Source of the DNA: Actinopolymorpha rutila
GTDB taxonomy: Bacteria; Actinomycetota; Actinomycetes; Propionibacteriales; Actinopolymorphaceae
Assembly (NCBI RefSeq): GCF_013407855.1
Contig: NZ_JACBZH010000001.1
Span: 3,596,001 to 3,660,000, forward strand
DNA: 64,000 nucleotides
Direction of reading: 5' to 3'
Below, in pieces: positions 1 to 9,857 of the stretch; within the stretch, counting starts at the first letter, position 1, and the number at the start of each line of letters is the position of its first letter. The notes beneath the pieces are model-generated. The model was given only the letters and a program-made list of their open reading frames with translations, was not told where the DNA came from and made no database searches. The translations under genes and the position numbers were made by a program.

Positions 1-236
1 CCGTGATGGGCGACCTGTCCGGCCGGCGCGGCCGGGTGCTCGGCACCGAGCCCGTCGGGCAGGGGCGGACGCTGGTGAAGGCGGAGGTGCCCCAGATCGA
101 GATCACGCGGTACGCCGTCGACCTGCGGTCGATGGCGCACGGCAACGGCAGCTTCAACCGGGAGTTCGTGCGGTACGAGCCGATGCCGGCGCAGCTGGCG
201 AGCAAGCTCGCGCAGGAGCAGGCCGCCGACGGCTGA
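1..236 (+). CDS. EF-G-like translational GTPase, C-terminal fragment
   Basis: Only the last 77 or so codons lie in the window; the gene enters from the left edge and ends at a TGA at 234-236. The visible part carries the end of EF-G domain V: VMGDLSGRRGRV, then a segment ending SMAHGNGSFNREFVRYEPMP, which is the C-terminal signature of EF-G paralogues (the FusA2/TetM-like group common in actinobacteria). The extended tail differs from canonical ribosomal-operon FusA, so I infer the EF-G2 paralogue. The GTPase domain is outside the window, so its activity cannot be judged here. Confidence 0.8.
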   Translation, partial: VMGDLSGRRGRVLGTEPVGQGRTLVKAEVPQIEITRYAVDLRSMAHGNGSFNREFVRYEPMPAQLASKLAQEQAADG

Positions 237-267
237 CCCGCGCGAGCTGACCCGGGCGAGCTGATCC

Positions 268-324
268 GGGCGGCGGTCCGCCGGGGCGAGGTCAGGTCAA
301 CCTCGTGCCGGCGGACCGCCGCCC
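268..324 (+). terminator. long inverted repeat, probable terminator of the EF-G-like gene
   Basis: Perfect 17-bp arms at 268-284 and 308-324 enclose 23 nt that themselves contain a 6-bp stem (287-292 with 300-305). It lies 31 nt after the EF-G-like stop codon. There is no T tract, as is usual for actinobacterial terminators. Just before it the 14-bp stretch around 241-270 is duplicated (GAGCTGA-CCGGG units). Confidence 0.65.
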
Positions 325-442
325 GTTGCCGCGGTCCAGCGGGGAGGCGGACCGGTGGCCAGTGCAGGAAGGTGCGCCCCGGCGTGGGCCGATGCGTCAC
401 TACGCTCGACCCCAGCCCCACCTGCCTCAGGAAGGATCGTCC

Positions 443-1417
443 ATGCCCCTGACGTTCGACATGCCGAGGGAAAAGCTCGCGACGTACACCGGCACCAACC
501 CCCGGCCCGCGGACTTCGACGAGTACTGGGACGCCGCACTGGCCGAGCTGGACTCCCTCGACCCGAAGGTCGAGCTGGAGCCGGCCGACTTCCAGACGCC
601 GTTCGCCGAGTGTTTCCACCTGTGGTTCCAGGGCACCGGCGGCGCCCGGGTGCACGCCAAGCTGCTCCGTCCCCGCAACGCCTCCGGGCAGCACCCCGGT
701 GTGGTCCACTTCCACGGCTACTCCGGCCGCTCGGCCGACTGGTCGGAGCTGCTCGGCCACGTGGCGCTCGGGTTCACCGTCGCCGCGCTGGACTGCCGCG
801 GTCAGGGCGGGCTGTCGGAGGACGTCGGCGGGGTGACCGGCTGGACGCTGCGCGGTCACATCGTCCGCGGCCTCGACGACGGCCTGGCGCAGGCTCCGGA
901 GAAGCTCTACTACCGCCACGTCTACCTCGACACCGCGCTGCTGGCCCGGATCGTCATGGGCATGGACGAGGTGGACGAGAACCGCGTCGGCGCCACCGGC
1001 GGCAGCCAGGGCGGCGGGCTGACCCTCGCCTGTGCGGCGCTGGAGCCCCGGATCAAGCTGGCCGCCCCGACGTTCCCGTTCCTGACCGACTACCGGCGGG
1101 TGTGGGACCTCGACCTGGCCAAGAACGCCTACGCCGAACTGCAGGAGTGGTTCCGCCGCTTCGACCCGCTGCACGAACGCGAGGACGAGGTCTTCACGAC
1201 CCTCGGATACATCGACGTCCAGCACCTCGCACCGAGGATCCGGGCGGAGATCCTGATGGGCGTGGGCCTCGGAGACCAGGTCTGCCCGCCGTCCACACAG
1301 TTCGCGGCGTACAACAAGATCACCAGCGAGAAGTCGCTGCGGATGTACCCCGACTACGGCCACGAGGGCCTGCCCGGCAACGGCGACGCGATCTACACGT
1401 TCCTGTCCCAGCTGTAG
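443..1417 (+). CDS. AXE1-family acetyl (xylan) esterase / cephalosporin-C deacetylase
   Basis: 324-residue alpha/beta hydrolase of the AXE1 family, which removes acetyl groups from xylo-oligosaccharides and, in some members, cephalosporin C. The catalytic triad is visible: nucleophile Ser188 in GGSQGGG, Asp278 in GLGDQ and His307 in [15 protein letters not shown] forms the oxyanion-hole region. No signal peptide is seen, so it is probably cytoplasmic and acts on imported acetylated oligosaccharides, like its family. The ATG at 443 was chosen because AGGAAGG lies about 7 nt before it and the family N-terminus follows directly; the frame is open upstream to 305 but that part runs through the hairpin. 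It stands alone and converges on the next gene. Confidence 0.88.
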   Translation: MPLTFDMPREKLATYTGTNPRPADFDEYWDAALAELDSLDPKVELEPADFQTPFAECFHLWFQGTGGARVHAKLLRPRNASGQHPGVVHFHGYSGRSADWSELLGHVALGFTVAALDCRGQGGLSEDVGGVTGWTLRGHIVRGLDDGLAQAPEKLYYRHVYLDTALLARIVMGMDEVDENRVGATGGSQGGGLTLACAALEPRIKLAAPTFPFLTDYRRVWDLDLAKNAYAELQEWFRRFDPLHEREDEVFTTLGYIDVQHLAPRIRAEILMGVGLGDQVCPPSTQFAAYNKITSEKSLRMYPDYGHEGLPGNGDAIYTFLSQL

Positions 1418-1483
1418 GACCCCCGGGTTCACCGACTCTCACCGGCTCGGGCCGGGGCACGAACGTGGGCGCCTGCCGCGCCC

Positions 1484-2515
1484 TCACCTCGGCTCCGGCC
1501 CGAACCTGCGCAGGTACGCCGACGGGCTGAGTCCGGTCTCCCGCCGCATCAGCACGCGCAGGTTGGCGGCCGTACCCAGCCCACTGCGCCGGGCCACCCA
1601 CTCGAAACGGGACTCTCCGCGTTCGATCAGCCGGCAGGCCAGCGCGACGCGCTCCCCGGTGAGCCACGCCCACGGCGTCGTGCCGAGCTGAGCCCGGAAA
1701 CGGCGGCGCAGGGTGGCCGGGCTGACCCGTGCCCGCGCTGCCAGGCCCACCACGGTGAGGGGCTCGCCCAGTCGTTCGGTGGCCCAGGCGAGCACCGGTG
1801 CGAGTGACTCGTCAGGAGCGTCCGGCACCGCGCGCTCGACGAACTGCTGCTGCCCGCCGTCGCGGTGGGCGGCGAAGACCAGCCGGCGGCTGACGGCGTT
1901 CGCCACCTCTGCACCGTGGTCCTTCCGGACGATGTGGATGCCGAGGTCGAGTGCCGCCGCGCTGCCGGCAGCGGTCAGGATGTCGCCGTCGTCGACGAAC
2001 AGCACCTCGGGTTCGAGCCGTACGGTCGGAAACCTTGCCCGGAAGGCGTCCGTCCACTGCCAGTGGACGGCGGCGCTCCGGTCGTCCAGCACACCGGCTT
2101 CGGCGAGTGTGAACGCGCCACTGCACAATCCCACGAGGCGAGCGCCGCGGGCGTGCACGCGCCGGATCACGTCGAGTACCGCCGGCCGGTGGGGTACGCC
2201 CACATCCGGCTTGTTCGGTACGACCAACGTGTCCGCCTCGTCCGCGGCGGACAGCCCGGCGACGCCGCTGAGGACGAAGAACCCGTCCCGCATCGGGGTC
2301 CGCGGCCGAGGCGAGCACAGCCGGAAGTCGTACAGGTCCCGGCCGATCTCCGGCCGGTGCAGCCCGAACATCTCGGTCACACAGCCCAGTTCGAACGGGT
2401 TGGAGTTGTCGTCCACGATCGCCACGACCCGGTGGGATGCGGGTGCACCCGCGCGTCCCGTCGAGTCTCGTCCCGTCGAGTCTCGCCGACCATGGTGCGA
2501 GGATCCTTGCGGCAT
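1484..2515 (-). CDS. GlxA-family transcriptional regulator (DJ-1/PfpI domain plus AraC HTH)
   Basis: 343-residue regulator. Residues about 28-200 form a DJ-1/PfpI-like class I glutamine-amidotransferase fold with LVGLCSGAFTLAEAG around the nucleophile-elbow cysteine; residues about 235-340 form an AraC-type double helix-turn-helix (LTVVGLAARARVSPATLRRRFR, ending SPSAYLRRF). GlxA-type proteins are DNA-binding regulators rather than enzymes. The ATG at 2515 was chosen with AGGAA about 6 nt upstream; the frame is open further up but would overlap the divergent cupin gene. The only neighbour sharing its control region is that cupin gene, a plausible target. The N-terminal region holds an in-frame 15-bp duplication. 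Confidence 0.88.
   Translation of the reverse strand: MPQGSSHHGRRDSTGRDSTGRAGAPASHRVVAIVDDNSNPFELGCVTEMFGLHRPEIGRDLYDFRLCSPRPRTPMRDGFFVLSGVAGLSAADEADTLVVPNKPDVGVPHRPAVLDVIRRVHARGARLVGLCSGAFTLAEAGVLDDRSAAVHWQWTDAFRARFPTVRLEPEVLFVDDGDILTAAGSAAALDLGIHIVRKDHGAEVANAVSRRLVFAAHRDGGQQQFVERAVPDAPDESLAPVLAWATERLGEPLTVVGLAARARVSPATLRRRFRAQLGTTPWAWLTGERVALACRLIERGESRFEWVARRSGLGTAANLRVLMRRETGLSPSAYLRRFGPEPR
2456..2485 (-). repeat. in-frame tandem 15-bp duplication in the GlxA-type regulator
   Basis: Two identical 15-bp units, 2456-2470 and 2471-2485, encode a repeated Ser-Thr-Gly-Arg-Asp pentapeptide in the unstructured N-terminus of the regulator. Confidence 0.9.
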
Positions 2516-2567
2516 GTGCGATTCCTGGCACTCCCGCCCTTTGGGCAGAAAGATCCAGGATGGGCTC

Positions 2568-2963
2568 ATGAGCAACGAACCGATCGCGCTGAACGACGCG
2601 CTGGCATCCTTCGACGCGCGGTGGAGCCCGCGCATCGTCACCCGGGTCAACGACTACGACGTACGGGTCGCCAAGGCGCAGGGCGAACACGTGTGGCACG
2701 TCCACGAGGACACCGACGAGTTCTTCCTGGTCCTCGACGGCGAACTGCACATCTCCCTACGCGAACCCACCGGCGAGCGCACCGTGGTCCTGCGGCGGGG
2801 GTCCGTCTTCACCGTTCCGCGGGGCATCGAGCACAAGCCGTCCGCACCGTCGGGCGCGTCGATCATGCTCCTCGAACCCACCGGCACCTCGAGCGTCGGT
2901 GACCGCCACGACGAGGTGCCCGGCCACGTGGACGCCACCACCGGGCACGAGCTGGATTCCTGA
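2568..2963 (+). CDS. cupin-domain protein
   Basis: 131-residue single-domain cupin. The metal-binding motif 1 is seen as HVWHVHEDTDEFFLVLDG, with two His and a Glu, and motif 2 as FTVPRGIEHKP with the last His. Such small cupins bind a divalent metal and act as isomerases, dioxygenases or sensors; the substrate cannot be read from the sequence. There is no Shine-Dalgarno site; a CAGGAT -10-like element lies exactly 6 nt before the ATG, so the message may be leaderless. It diverges from the GlxA-type regulator with 52 bp between starts, which suggests that the regulator controls it. Confidence 0.85.
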   Translation: MSNEPIALNDALASFDARWSPRIVTRVNDYDVRVAKAQGEHVWHVHEDTDEFFLVLDGELHISLREPTGERTVVLRRGSVFTVPRGIEHKPSAPSGASIMLLEPTGTSSVGDRHDEVPGHVDATTGHELDS

Positions 2964-2980
2964 GCTGAGTCGCCCGCGGG

Positions 2981-3580
2981 TCAGTCGGTCGGCCAGGCCC
3001 GCGCCAGCAGCGCCCGGGTGTCGCGCAGCAGCACCGGCAGCACCTTGGTCCCGCCGACGACCGGCATGAAGTTGGTGTCGCCCGCCCACCTCGGCACGAT
3101 GTGCTGGTGCAGGTGGGCGGCGATGCCGGCGCCGGCGACCGGGCCCTGGTTCAGCCCGATGTTGAACCCCTGCGCGCCCGACGCCGTCCGTACAGCGCGC
3201 ATCGCCTGCTTGGTGAGCAGGGCCACCTCGTCGGTCTCCTCGTCGGTGAGCTCGGTGTAGTCGGCGACGTGGCGGTACGGGCAGACCATCAGGTGGCCGG
3301 GGTTGTAGGGGTAGAGGTTGAGCACCACGAAGGTGACCTTGCCGCGGGTCACCACCAGCCCGTCCTCGTCGGAGCGGTGCGGGATGTCGCAGAACGGACA
3401 TCCGTCACGGGGCCCGTCGCCGCTCGGCTTGTTCTCGCCGAGGATGTAGGCCATCCGGTGGGGCGTCCACAGCCGCTCGAACGCGTCGGGGGTGCCGACA
3501 CCCTCCTGCCGCTCGGGCTGCTCGGGCTCGCCGGGCAGGTCGGGCTGATCCGGCTGGTGCTGGTGCTCCGGCTCGTCCAC
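2981..3580 (-). CDS. HIT-domain nucleotide hydrolase / Ap4A phosphorylase-like
   Basis: 199 residues with the histidine triad HLHQHIVPRW near position 160 and a CPFC pair near residue 62 that probably binds zinc with later histidines. The long form with CPFC resembles the mycobacterial diadenosine-tetraphosphate phosphorylase encoded beside thrS, and this gene also lies in the thrS direction (thrS, pfkB, sth, then this). The first 30 residues are a Pro/Gln/Glu-rich extension. The GTG at 3580 is supported by a TAAGAT -10 element 7 nt upstream, which makes the message leaderless and separately promoted from the operon before it. Confidence 0.88.
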   Translation of the reverse strand: MDEPEHQHQPDQPDLPGEPEQPERQEGVGTPDAFERLWTPHRMAYILGENKPSGDGPRDGCPFCDIPHRSDEDGLVVTRGKVTFVVLNLYPYNPGHLMVCPYRHVADYTELTDEETDEVALLTKQAMRAVRTASGAQGFNIGLNQGPVAGAGIAAHLHQHIVPRWAGDTNFMPVVGGTKVLPVLLRDTRALLARAWPTD

Positions 3581-3587
3581 GCACCAG

Positions 3588-3593
3588 ATCTTA
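3588..3593 (-). promoter_or_regulatory. -10 element of the HIT gene (leaderless start)
   Basis: TAAGAT on the minus strand, 7 nt before the GTG at 3580. Transcription would start at or next to the start codon. No Shine-Dalgarno site is present. Confidence 0.65.
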
Positions 3594-3662
3594 CGGACGG
3601 CGCCCGCCCGTCGCTCGCCTCGCCCGTGCCGCCCTCGTGCACCCCGGACGCCCGGCCCGTCC

Positions 3663-5069
3663 TCAGGTCAGGAAGCGTTGGACCGCGCGCATCTTGTTCA
3701 TCGCGTCCAGTGCGGCGACCTTGTAGGACTCCGCCAGCGTGGGGTAGTTGAAAACCGCGTCCACGAGGTAGTCGACGGTGGCGCCGCACCCCATCACCGT
3801 CTGCCCGATGTGCACCAGCTCGGTCGCACCGGTGCCGAACACGTGCACGCCGAGCAGCATCCGGTCCTCCGCGTGCACGAGCAGCTTGAGCATCCCGTAG
3901 CTGTCGCCCAGGATGGCGCCGCGGGCCAGCTCGCGGTAACGGGAGATGCCCACCTCGAACGGCACGTTCGCCTCGGTCAGCTCGTCCTCGGTACGGCCGA
4001 CGTAGCTGATCTCGGGGATCGTGTAGATGCCGATCGGCTGCAGCTCGCCCATCTCGGTCCCGACGGGCTCCTCCAGGGCGTGGTAAGCCGCCCGCCTGCC
4101 CTGCTCCATCGAGGTGGCCGCGAGCGCGGGGAAGCCGATCACGTCGCCCACGGCGTAGATGTGGGGTACGGAGGTGCGGTAGTGCTCGTCGACCGCGATC
4201 CGGCCGCGGGCGTCGGCCTCCAGCCCGGCGTTGCCGACCTCGAGCGCCTCGGTGACGCCCTGCCGCCCGGCGGAGTACATCACCGTGTCGGCCGGGATCC
4301 GCTTGCCGCTTTCCAGCACGGTCAGCGTCGCGCCGTCGTGGTGGTCGACCCGGGCCACCGTCTCGTTGAAGCGGAACGTCACCGCGAGGTCTCGCAGCTG
4401 GTACTTCAGGGCCTCGACGATCTCCAGGTCGCAGAAGTCCAGCATCCGGTCGCGGCGTTCGACCACGGTGACCTTGGTGCCCAGGGCGGCGAACATCGAG
4501 GCGTACTCGATGCCGATCACCCCGGCGCCGACCACCACCATCGACGACGGGATCTGCTCCATCTCCAGCAACTGGTCGGAGTCGACGATGCTGCGGCCGT
4601 CGAAGGCCACCGAGGACGGCCGGGCCGGGCGGGTGCCGACCGCGATCACGATCCGGTCGGCGGTGACGGTGCGTACGCCGCCGTCGGGTCCGGTGACCGC
4701 GACGGTGTGGTCGTCGACGAACCTGCCCACGCCGAACAGCATCTGCACGCGGTTGCGGGCGAGCTGGCTGCGGATCACGTCGATCTCGCGGCCGATGACG
4801 TGCTGGGTGCGTGCGGACAGGTCGGCGACGGTGATGTCGTCCTTCAGCCGGTACGCCGAGCCGTACAGCTCCCGCTGGTTGAGCCCGGTGAGGTAGAGGA
4901 TCGCCTCGCGCAGGGTCTTGGACGGGATGGTGCCCGTGTTGATGCAGACCCCACCGATCATGTGCCGCTTCTCCACCACCGCTGTGCGGCGGCCGAGCTT
5001 GGCACCGGCGATCGCGGCCTTCTGGCCGCCGGGCCCGGATCCGATGACGAGCAGGTCGTAGTCGTACAT
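3663..5069 (-). CDS. sthA: Si-specific (soluble) NAD(P)+ transhydrogenase
   Basis: 468-residue flavoprotein of the pyridine nucleotide-disulfide oxidoreductase family. It has the FAD-binding [14 protein letters not shown] at the N-terminus, a second dinucleotide motif [13 protein letters not shown] near residue 175, and a C-terminal dimerisation domain. The redox-active disulfide of relatives is lost: the site reads [13 protein letters not shown], with only the first cysteine, which is the hallmark of SthA against lipoamide dehydrogenase. SthA reoxidises excess NADPH with NAD+. The ATG at 5069 has AGGAG 7 nt upstream, better than the in-frame ATG at 5126. It lies 66 nt after pfkB and probably shares its transcript. 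Confidence 0.9.
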   Translation of the reverse strand: MYDYDLLVIGSGPGGQKAAIAGAKLGRRTAVVEKRHMIGGVCINTGTIPSKTLREAILYLTGLNQRELYGSAYRLKDDITVADLSARTQHVIGREIDVIRSQLARNRVQMLFGVGRFVDDHTVAVTGPDGGVRTVTADRIVIAVGTRPARPSSVAFDGRSIVDSDQLLEMEQIPSSMVVVGAGVIGIEYASMFAALGTKVTVVERRDRMLDFCDLEIVEALKYQLRDLAVTFRFNETVARVDHHDGATLTVLESGKRIPADTVMYSAGRQGVTEALEVGNAGLEADARGRIAVDEHYRTSVPHIYAVGDVIGFPALAATSMEQGRRAAYHALEEPVGTEMGELQPIGIYTIPEISYVGRTEDELTEANVPFEVGISRYRELARGAILGDSYGMLKLLVHAEDRMLLGVHVFGTGATELVHIGQTVMGCGATVDYLVDAVFNYPTLAESYKVAALDAMNKMRAVQRFLT

Positions 5070-5135
5070 CCGCACACTCCTGACACCGGCGAGGCCCGAC
5101 GCCACCATCCTGACGGTCCGCCGCACTTGTGTCGA

Positions 5136-6023
5136 TCAATGCCGGGTGGCGACCAGCGCGTCCAGCCCGGTGCGGTCCAGGAACCCCGCGGCTCCCCCGG
5201 CCGCGCCGACCTTCCAGGAGGCGAAGTACGTCGCCCGCGACAGCGCGGCTCGCGGGTCCAGGCCGCGGGACCAGCCGTCCAGGAACGCGGCGAACAACGC
5301 GTCGCCGGCGCCGACCGTGCTCACCACCTCGCGGGTACGTACGGCGGGAAGGTGCACGAGCGGTTCACCGCGGACACCGAGCAGCGCGCCGTCGGCACCC
5401 AGCCCGACCACCACGACGGATGTCCCGTGCCGGCGGTGCAGCTCGGCCACGAAGTCCCGCGGCGCGCGGTCGAGGCGTTCGTGGGAGGCGAACAGCAGGT
5501 CGGCACCGGCCAGCCAGTCGCGGTTGTAGGAGTCCTCCGGCCCGGACACCGCCTGGACGTCGGCGGCCACCGCCACGCCGCGCTCGCGGGCCGCGGCGAG
5601 CAGCGGGTGCGCGTAGCCGATGGTGCCGAGCACGACCAGGCGCACGTCCGCGAGCAGTCCGGGCACCAGCTCCGGTGGGTACGCCGCGCGCTGGACGTCC
5701 TTGAGGTCGACGAGGTTGCGGCGCCGGCCGTCGGTTTCGTGGCGTACGAGGGACTGCGCGGTCGCGGGGGTCGCACGTACGACATGGGCCGGGTCCAGCC
5801 CGCGGGCGGCAAGCGTCTGCACGCACACCGAACCCAGCAGATCGTCACCGACCACCGAGGCGAAGCGCACGTCCTGGCCCAGGGCGTGCAGCGCCAGGGC
5901 GACGTTGACGCCGACCCCGGACACCGAGGTGGACAGGACGTGCTCACCGAACGCGTCGGCATCGGTGAGCCGGTCGGCGGGCACCGTCGTCTCGACGCTG
6001 GTGTGCCCGACGACCACGATCAC
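5136..6023 (-). CDS. PfkB-family carbohydrate kinase
   Basis: 295 residues with the ribokinase/PfkB layout: the N-terminal glycine-rich substrate region (STSVSGVGVNVALAL, residues about 31-45) and the C-terminal signature VGAGDALFAAF near residue 240, in which the Asp is the catalytic base. The sugar substrate cannot be told from the sequence; fructose, ribose or a related sugar are options. The start is GTG, 15 nt after the thrS stop codon with no clear ribosome site, so translation probably depends on coupling to thrS. Confidence 0.85.
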   Translation of the reverse strand: MIVVVGHTSVETTVPADRLTDADAFGEHVLSTSVSGVGVNVALALHALGQDVRFASVVGDDLLGSVCVQTLAARGLDPAHVVRATPATAQSLVRHETDGRRRNLVDLKDVQRAAYPPELVPGLLADVRLVVLGTIGYAHPLLAAARERGVAVAADVQAVSGPEDSYNRDWLAGADLLFASHERLDRAPRDFVAELHRRHGTSVVVVGLGADGALLGVRGEPLVHLPAVRTREVVSTVGAGDALFAAFLDGWSRGLDPRAALSRATYFASWKVGAAGGAAGFLDRTGLDALVATRH

Positions 6024-6038
6024 GGTGCCGCGCGGCCC

Positions 6039-8024
6039 CTAGACCTGGACGCGGCGGCGTACGGCGTCGAGGATCTCCGCCACCGCCTCGTCGACCGGCA
6101 CCCCGTTCTTCTGCTCACCGGAGCGGTACCGGAACGACACCGCGCCCTTGGCGACGTCGTCGTCGCCGGCCAGCAGCATGTACGGAACCTTCTGCTTCTG
6201 CGCGTTGCGGATCTTCTTCTGCATCCGGTCGTCGGAGGTGTCGATCTCCACCCGGATGCCGTGCTCGGCGAGCTTCGCGGCCACGTCGCGGAGGTACGGC
6301 ACGTGCTCGTCGGTGATCGGGATACCGACCACCTGGACCGGCGCCAGCCAGGGAGGGAACGCGCCGGCGTAGTGCTCGACCAGCACCCCGAGGAACCGCT
6401 CGATCGACCCGAACTTCGCCGAGTGGATCATCACCGGTTGCTGCCGTGAGCCGTCCGCCGCCTGGTACTCCAGCCCGAAGCGGGCCGGCTGGTTGAAGTC
6501 GTACTGGATGGTCGACATCTGCCAAGTGCGGCCGATCGCGTCACGCGCCTGAACGGAGATCTTCGGGCCATAGAACGCGGCGCCGCCGGGGTCGGGCACG
6601 AGGTCGAGACCGGTCTCCTTCGCGGCGTCCTCGAGGATCCTGGTGGCCTCGGCCCACTGCTCGTCGGTGCCGATGAACTTGTCGGAGTCGTCACGGGTCG
6701 ACAGCTCGAGGTAGAAGTCCTCCAGGCCGAAGTCCTTGAGCAACCCCAGGATGAAGGCGAGCAGGTGCTTGATCTCGCTGTTGGCCTGCTCGGGGGTGAC
6801 GTAGGAGTGCGAGTCGTCCATGGTCAGGCCGCGGACGCGGGTGAGGCCGTGCACAACGCCGGACTTCTCGAACCGGTAGACCGACCCGAACTCGAACAAC
6901 CGCAGCGGAAGCTCGCGGTAGGACCGCCCGCGCGACTTGTAGATCAGGTTGTGCATCGGGCAGTTCATTGCCTTGAGGTAGTACTTCGCGCCCTCGAGTT
7001 CCATCGCCGGGAACATCGTGTCGGCGTAGTAGGGCAGGTGCCCGGAGGTCTCGAACAGCCCGCCCTTGGTGATGTGCGGGGTCCCGACGTACTGGAACCC
7101 CTCCTCCAGATGGCGCTTACGGGCGTAGTCCTCCATCTCCCGTTTGATCACGCCGCCCTTGGGGTGGAAGACCGGGAAACCGGAGCCGAGCTCGTCGGGG
7201 AAGGAGTACAGGTCGAGTTCGGTGCCGAGCTTGCGGTGGTCGCGTCGCTCGGCCTCCTCCAGCCGCTGGAGGTAGGCCTTGAGGGCTTCGCGGGACTCCC
7301 AGGCGGTGCCGTAGATGCGCTGCAGCTGGGGGTTCTTCTCACTGCCCCGCCAGTACGCCGCCGCCACCCGCATCAGCTTGAACGCCGGGATGGTGCGGGT
7401 GGTGGGCAGGTGCGGCCCGCGGCAGAGGTCCTTCCAGGCCAGCTCGCCGTCGCGGCGCAGGTTGTCGTAGATGGTCAGCTCACCGCCGCCGACCTCGACT
7501 CCGGCACCCTCCGCGGCGTCGCCGGCACCGCCCTTGAGACCGATCAGCTCCAGCTTGTACGGCTCGTCGGCCAGCTCGGTGCGTGCGTCGTCGTCGCCGA
7601 CGACCCGGCGGGAGAACGCCTGGCCCTCCTTGACGATCTCCTGCATGCGCTTCTCGATGCGCTTGAAGTCGTCGGGGTGGAACGGCTCGGCGACGTCGAA
7701 GTCGTAGTAGAAGCCGTTCTCCACCGGCGGGCCGATGCCGAGCTTCGCCTCGGGGTAGAGCTCCTGCACCGCCTGGGCCAGCACGTGCGCGGTGGAGTGG
7801 CGCAGGATCGCCCGGCCGTCGGTGCTGTCGATCGCCACCGGCTCCACCTCGTCACCGGCCGACAGCGGCCAGGCGAGGTCGCGCAGCTCACCGTCGACCC
7901 GCGCGGCCACGACGGCGCGGTCGCCGGGTGCGACGCCGAGCGCCTCACCGGCCGTCGTGCCCGTCGTCACCTCGGCCTCGGCGCGCTCGCCGGAACGGAC
8001 GACGGTGACGGTGATCTCGGACAC
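6039..8024 (-). CDS. thrS: threonine-tRNA ligase
   Basis: 661-residue class II synthetase with all family domains: TGS-like N-terminus (1-65), the N2 editing domain with HSTAH and a CRGPH site that clears seryl-tRNA, the catalytic core with zinc ligands in [14 protein letters not shown] and [13 protein letters not shown], and a C-terminal anticodon-binding domain (about 560-660). It charges tRNA-Thr. The GTG at 8024 was chosen because GGAGGAG lies 5 nt before it and the family N-terminus starts there; an upstream ATG at 8129 would give 35 unrelated residues. A TAGGAT element near 8093-8098 could be its promoter. No T-box leader is seen. Confidence 0.96.
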   Translation of the reverse strand: MSEITVTVVRSGERAEAEVTTGTTAGEALGVAPGDRAVVAARVDGELRDLAWPLSAGDEVEPVAIDSTDGRAILRHSTAHVLAQAVQELYPEAKLGIGPPVENGFYYDFDVAEPFHPDDFKRIEKRMQEIVKEGQAFSRRVVGDDDARTELADEPYKLELIGLKGGAGDAAEGAGVEVGGGELTIYDNLRRDGELAWKDLCRGPHLPTTRTIPAFKLMRVAAAYWRGSEKNPQLQRIYGTAWESREALKAYLQRLEEAERRDHRKLGTELDLYSFPDELGSGFPVFHPKGGVIKREMEDYARKRHLEEGFQYVGTPHITKGGLFETSGHLPYYADTMFPAMELEGAKYYLKAMNCPMHNLIYKSRGRSYRELPLRLFEFGSVYRFEKSGVVHGLTRVRGLTMDDSHSYVTPEQANSEIKHLLAFILGLLKDFGLEDFYLELSTRDDSDKFIGTDEQWAEATRILEDAAKETGLDLVPDPGGAAFYGPKISVQARDAIGRTWQMSTIQYDFNQPARFGLEYQAADGSRQQPVMIHSAKFGSIERFLGVLVEHYAGAFPPWLAPVQVVGIPITDEHVPYLRDVAAKLAEHGIRVEIDTSDDRMQKKIRNAQKQKVPYMLLAGDDDVAKGAVSFRYRSGEQKNGVPVDEAVAEILDAVRRRVQV

Positions 8025-8135
8025 TTCGGGCTCCTCCGGGGGTACGGGGACGGCGAGTGGACTGAGCGGAATGAATGGACTACCCGGCGATCCTATGCGG
8101 TGGCCCCCGGCGCCCCGGAGCCGCCGCACGCGCCG

Positions 8136-8729
8136 TCAGGACCGCTGTCCCCCAGGCAGGTAGCCGACCCCGACCTGGGCGGGGCGCAGCAGCTTGTCGG
8201 CCAGCGCGTAGCCGGGCCGGCGTACCTCCACCACCCGGCCCACCTGGTCGCCGGGCTCGACCGGCACCCGGGCCACCGCCTCGTGCACCCGCGGGTCGAA
8301 CTCCTGTCCGCTCGCGTCGACCTCGCGCAGGCCGCGCCGGTGGAGGATCTCCAGCAGCTCGGCCCGCACCGAGCCCAGGTCTCCTGCGTCGCCGTCCTCT
8401 CCTCCGGCACCCTGGCCGGTGAGCGCGTCGATCCGGTCCACGACCAGGAGGATCTCCCGGGCCAGCGGCGCCACGAACTGGTCGACGAGGCCCTGCCGGG
8501 CGAACTCCAGCTGGCGGTACAGCTCGTCGTACATCCGCTGCCGGGCCTGGTCCTCCAGCAGGCGGCGCTGGAACAGGTCGCGCAGCGCGGCCACCTCCTG
8601 CGCCAGCTCGGCCACCTCCGGCGACCCGGCCTGCTGCTGCTCCACGGGTTGCCCCAGGGGCGGCCTGCCCGGTTGCCCGTCGGGCTGCTCGGCCGGTTGC
8701 CTGACCGGCTGCGAGGTTCGTTCCGACAT
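8136..8729 (-). CDS. GrpE-like nucleotide exchange factor
   Basis: 197 residues. A Gln/Pro-rich N-terminus (1-37) precedes a predicted coiled coil (38-100) and a GrpE head that shows the family signature FDPRVHEAV (145-153) and RRPGYAL..LLRPAQVGV (170-188). GrpE proteins release ADP from Hsp70. It is the last gene of the hsp70 / J-like / grpE-like operon, starting 2 nt after the stop of the J-like gene. It is probably a paralogue dedicated to this Hsp70 and not the housekeeping GrpE, since the main dnaK-grpE-dnaJ operon of actinobacteria has a different order. Confidence 0.82.
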   Translation of the reverse strand: MSERTSQPVRQPAEQPDGQPGRPPLGQPVEQQQAGSPEVAELAQEVAALRDLFQRRLLEDQARQRMYDELYRQLEFARQGLVDQFVAPLAREILLVVDRIDALTGQGAGGEDGDAGDLGSVRAELLEILHRRGLREVDASGQEFDPRVHEAVARVPVEPGDQVGRVVEVRRPGYALADKLLRPAQVGVGYLPGGQRS

Positions 8730-8731
8730 GC

Positions 8732-9844
8732 CTAGATCCCCTTCCGGAAGGTCCCGCCGTAGGTGGGCCCGCGGCCGCCGCCACGGCCCCGGCCGTATCC
8801 GCGCCGGTGCTGCTTCCAGGCCGGCTGCCGGTGGCGGAGGACGTACAACGCGACGATCAGCACGATCCAGCACGCGCCCACCACGCGCAGGCTCTCCACG
8901 TGGGCCAGGGCGACGAACAGGATCGCGCCGGCCAGCGGGACGAGGTACAGCCGCAGCGAGCGGCTGCGTACCCACACCGGGGCGCGCGCCTCGGCGAGCA
9001 GGTCCTTCAGCTCCTCGGCGTACATGGTGACGTTCCAGTCGGTCAGCTCGAGCTTCCGGATCCGGCGCAGGTGCCGGCGGACCAGGGTGTACTGCCGCCG
9101 GGAGGTGATGACCGGCCGGTCCGTTCCCCGGCCGTCGCCCCAGTGGTCGACGCTGGTGACGGCCACCTCGTACAGCGCCGTCGCCAGCGCGACCTTGACG
9201 TCCTCCGCCTCGGGGTTGGCCTCTACCGCGCGCTGCAGGACCGTCAGCCCCTCCTTCACCCGACCGGCACCGACCTGGGCGGCGCCGAGGCCGGTCAGCG
9301 CGCGGAGGTTGTCGGGCTCGCGTTCGCGGACGTAGTCGTACTCGGCCTGGGCGAGGCGCCAGCGGCCCTGCTCGAGGTAACGGTCGCCCCGGCGCAGGTG
9401 GTCGTCCAGGTCGGGGTCGCGGCGGTGGCCGGACGTGCCGGGGCCGCCGGAGCCCCCGGAGCCGGTCCCACCGGATGGGCCTGGACCTCTCGGCCCACCC
9501 GGCCCGCCCGGCGCGGGGGTCGGTGCCGGCACCCGATCACGGACCGCGTCGCCGTTGGAACCGCTCCCCTGGCCGCCGGCGCCGGTGCCTGTGCCTTTCG
9601 TCGCCGCGGACCGGCGGGCCCGGGCGAGTTTCTCGTCGTACGCGGACCGCGCCGCCGCGTCCAGCAGCGCCTTCTCCGCCGCGTCGACGTCACGGACGCG
9701 CTGCTCGGCGTACGCCCGGCGCTCGGGGTCGGGGCTGGACTGGCGGCGCACCCAGACCCGGCGCTGGGCCGTGATCGCCGCCCGGATCTGCTCGGTGCTG
9801 GCGCCGGGCGCGACCTCGAGGATCTCGTAGTAGTCGACGGGCAT
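8732..9844 (-). CDS. J-like TPR membrane protein lacking the HPD motif
   Basis: 370 residues. Residues 1-80 start like a DnaJ J-domain (VDYYEILEVAPGAS) and end like helix III-IV (SAYDEKLARA), but the loop that should carry His-Pro-Asp reads VRRQSSPDPERR, so the motif that stimulates Hsp70 ATPase is absent. A Gly/Pro linker (85-145) leads to TPR-like helices (148-225), then two transmembrane segments (about 298-315 and 320-336) and a basic Gly/Arg-rich tail. It sits between the Hsp70 and GrpE-like genes, 13 nt after the former. I infer a membrane-tethered adaptor that holds the Hsp70 at the membrane. Confidence 0.8.
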   Translation of the reverse strand: MPVDYYEILEVAPGASTEQIRAAITAQRRVWVRRQSSPDPERRAYAEQRVRDVDAAEKALLDAAARSAYDEKLARARRSAATKGTGTGAGGQGSGSNGDAVRDRVPAPTPAPGGPGGPRGPGPSGGTGSGGSGGPGTSGHRRDPDLDDHLRRGDRYLEQGRWRLAQAEYDYVREREPDNLRALTGLGAAQVGAGRVKEGLTVLQRAVEANPEAEDVKVALATALYEVAVTSVDHWGDGRGTDRPVITSRRQYTLVRRHLRRIRKLELTDWNVTMYAEELKDLLAEARAPVWVRSRSLRLYLVPLAGAILFVALAHVESLRVVGACWIVLIVALYVLRHRQPAWKQHRRGYGRGRGGGRGPTYGGTFRKGI

Positions 9845-9857
9845 GGTTCAGCCGGCT

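Noticed and set aside
3678..6449. 923-codon open frame on the plus strand
   Set aside because: It lies antisense to sthA, pfkB and thrS, which have clear family motifs; the composition is that of a GC-rich shadow frame with no domain.
8025..8135. T-box leader before thrS
   Set aside because: The 111-bp gap is too short and shows no T-box consensus.
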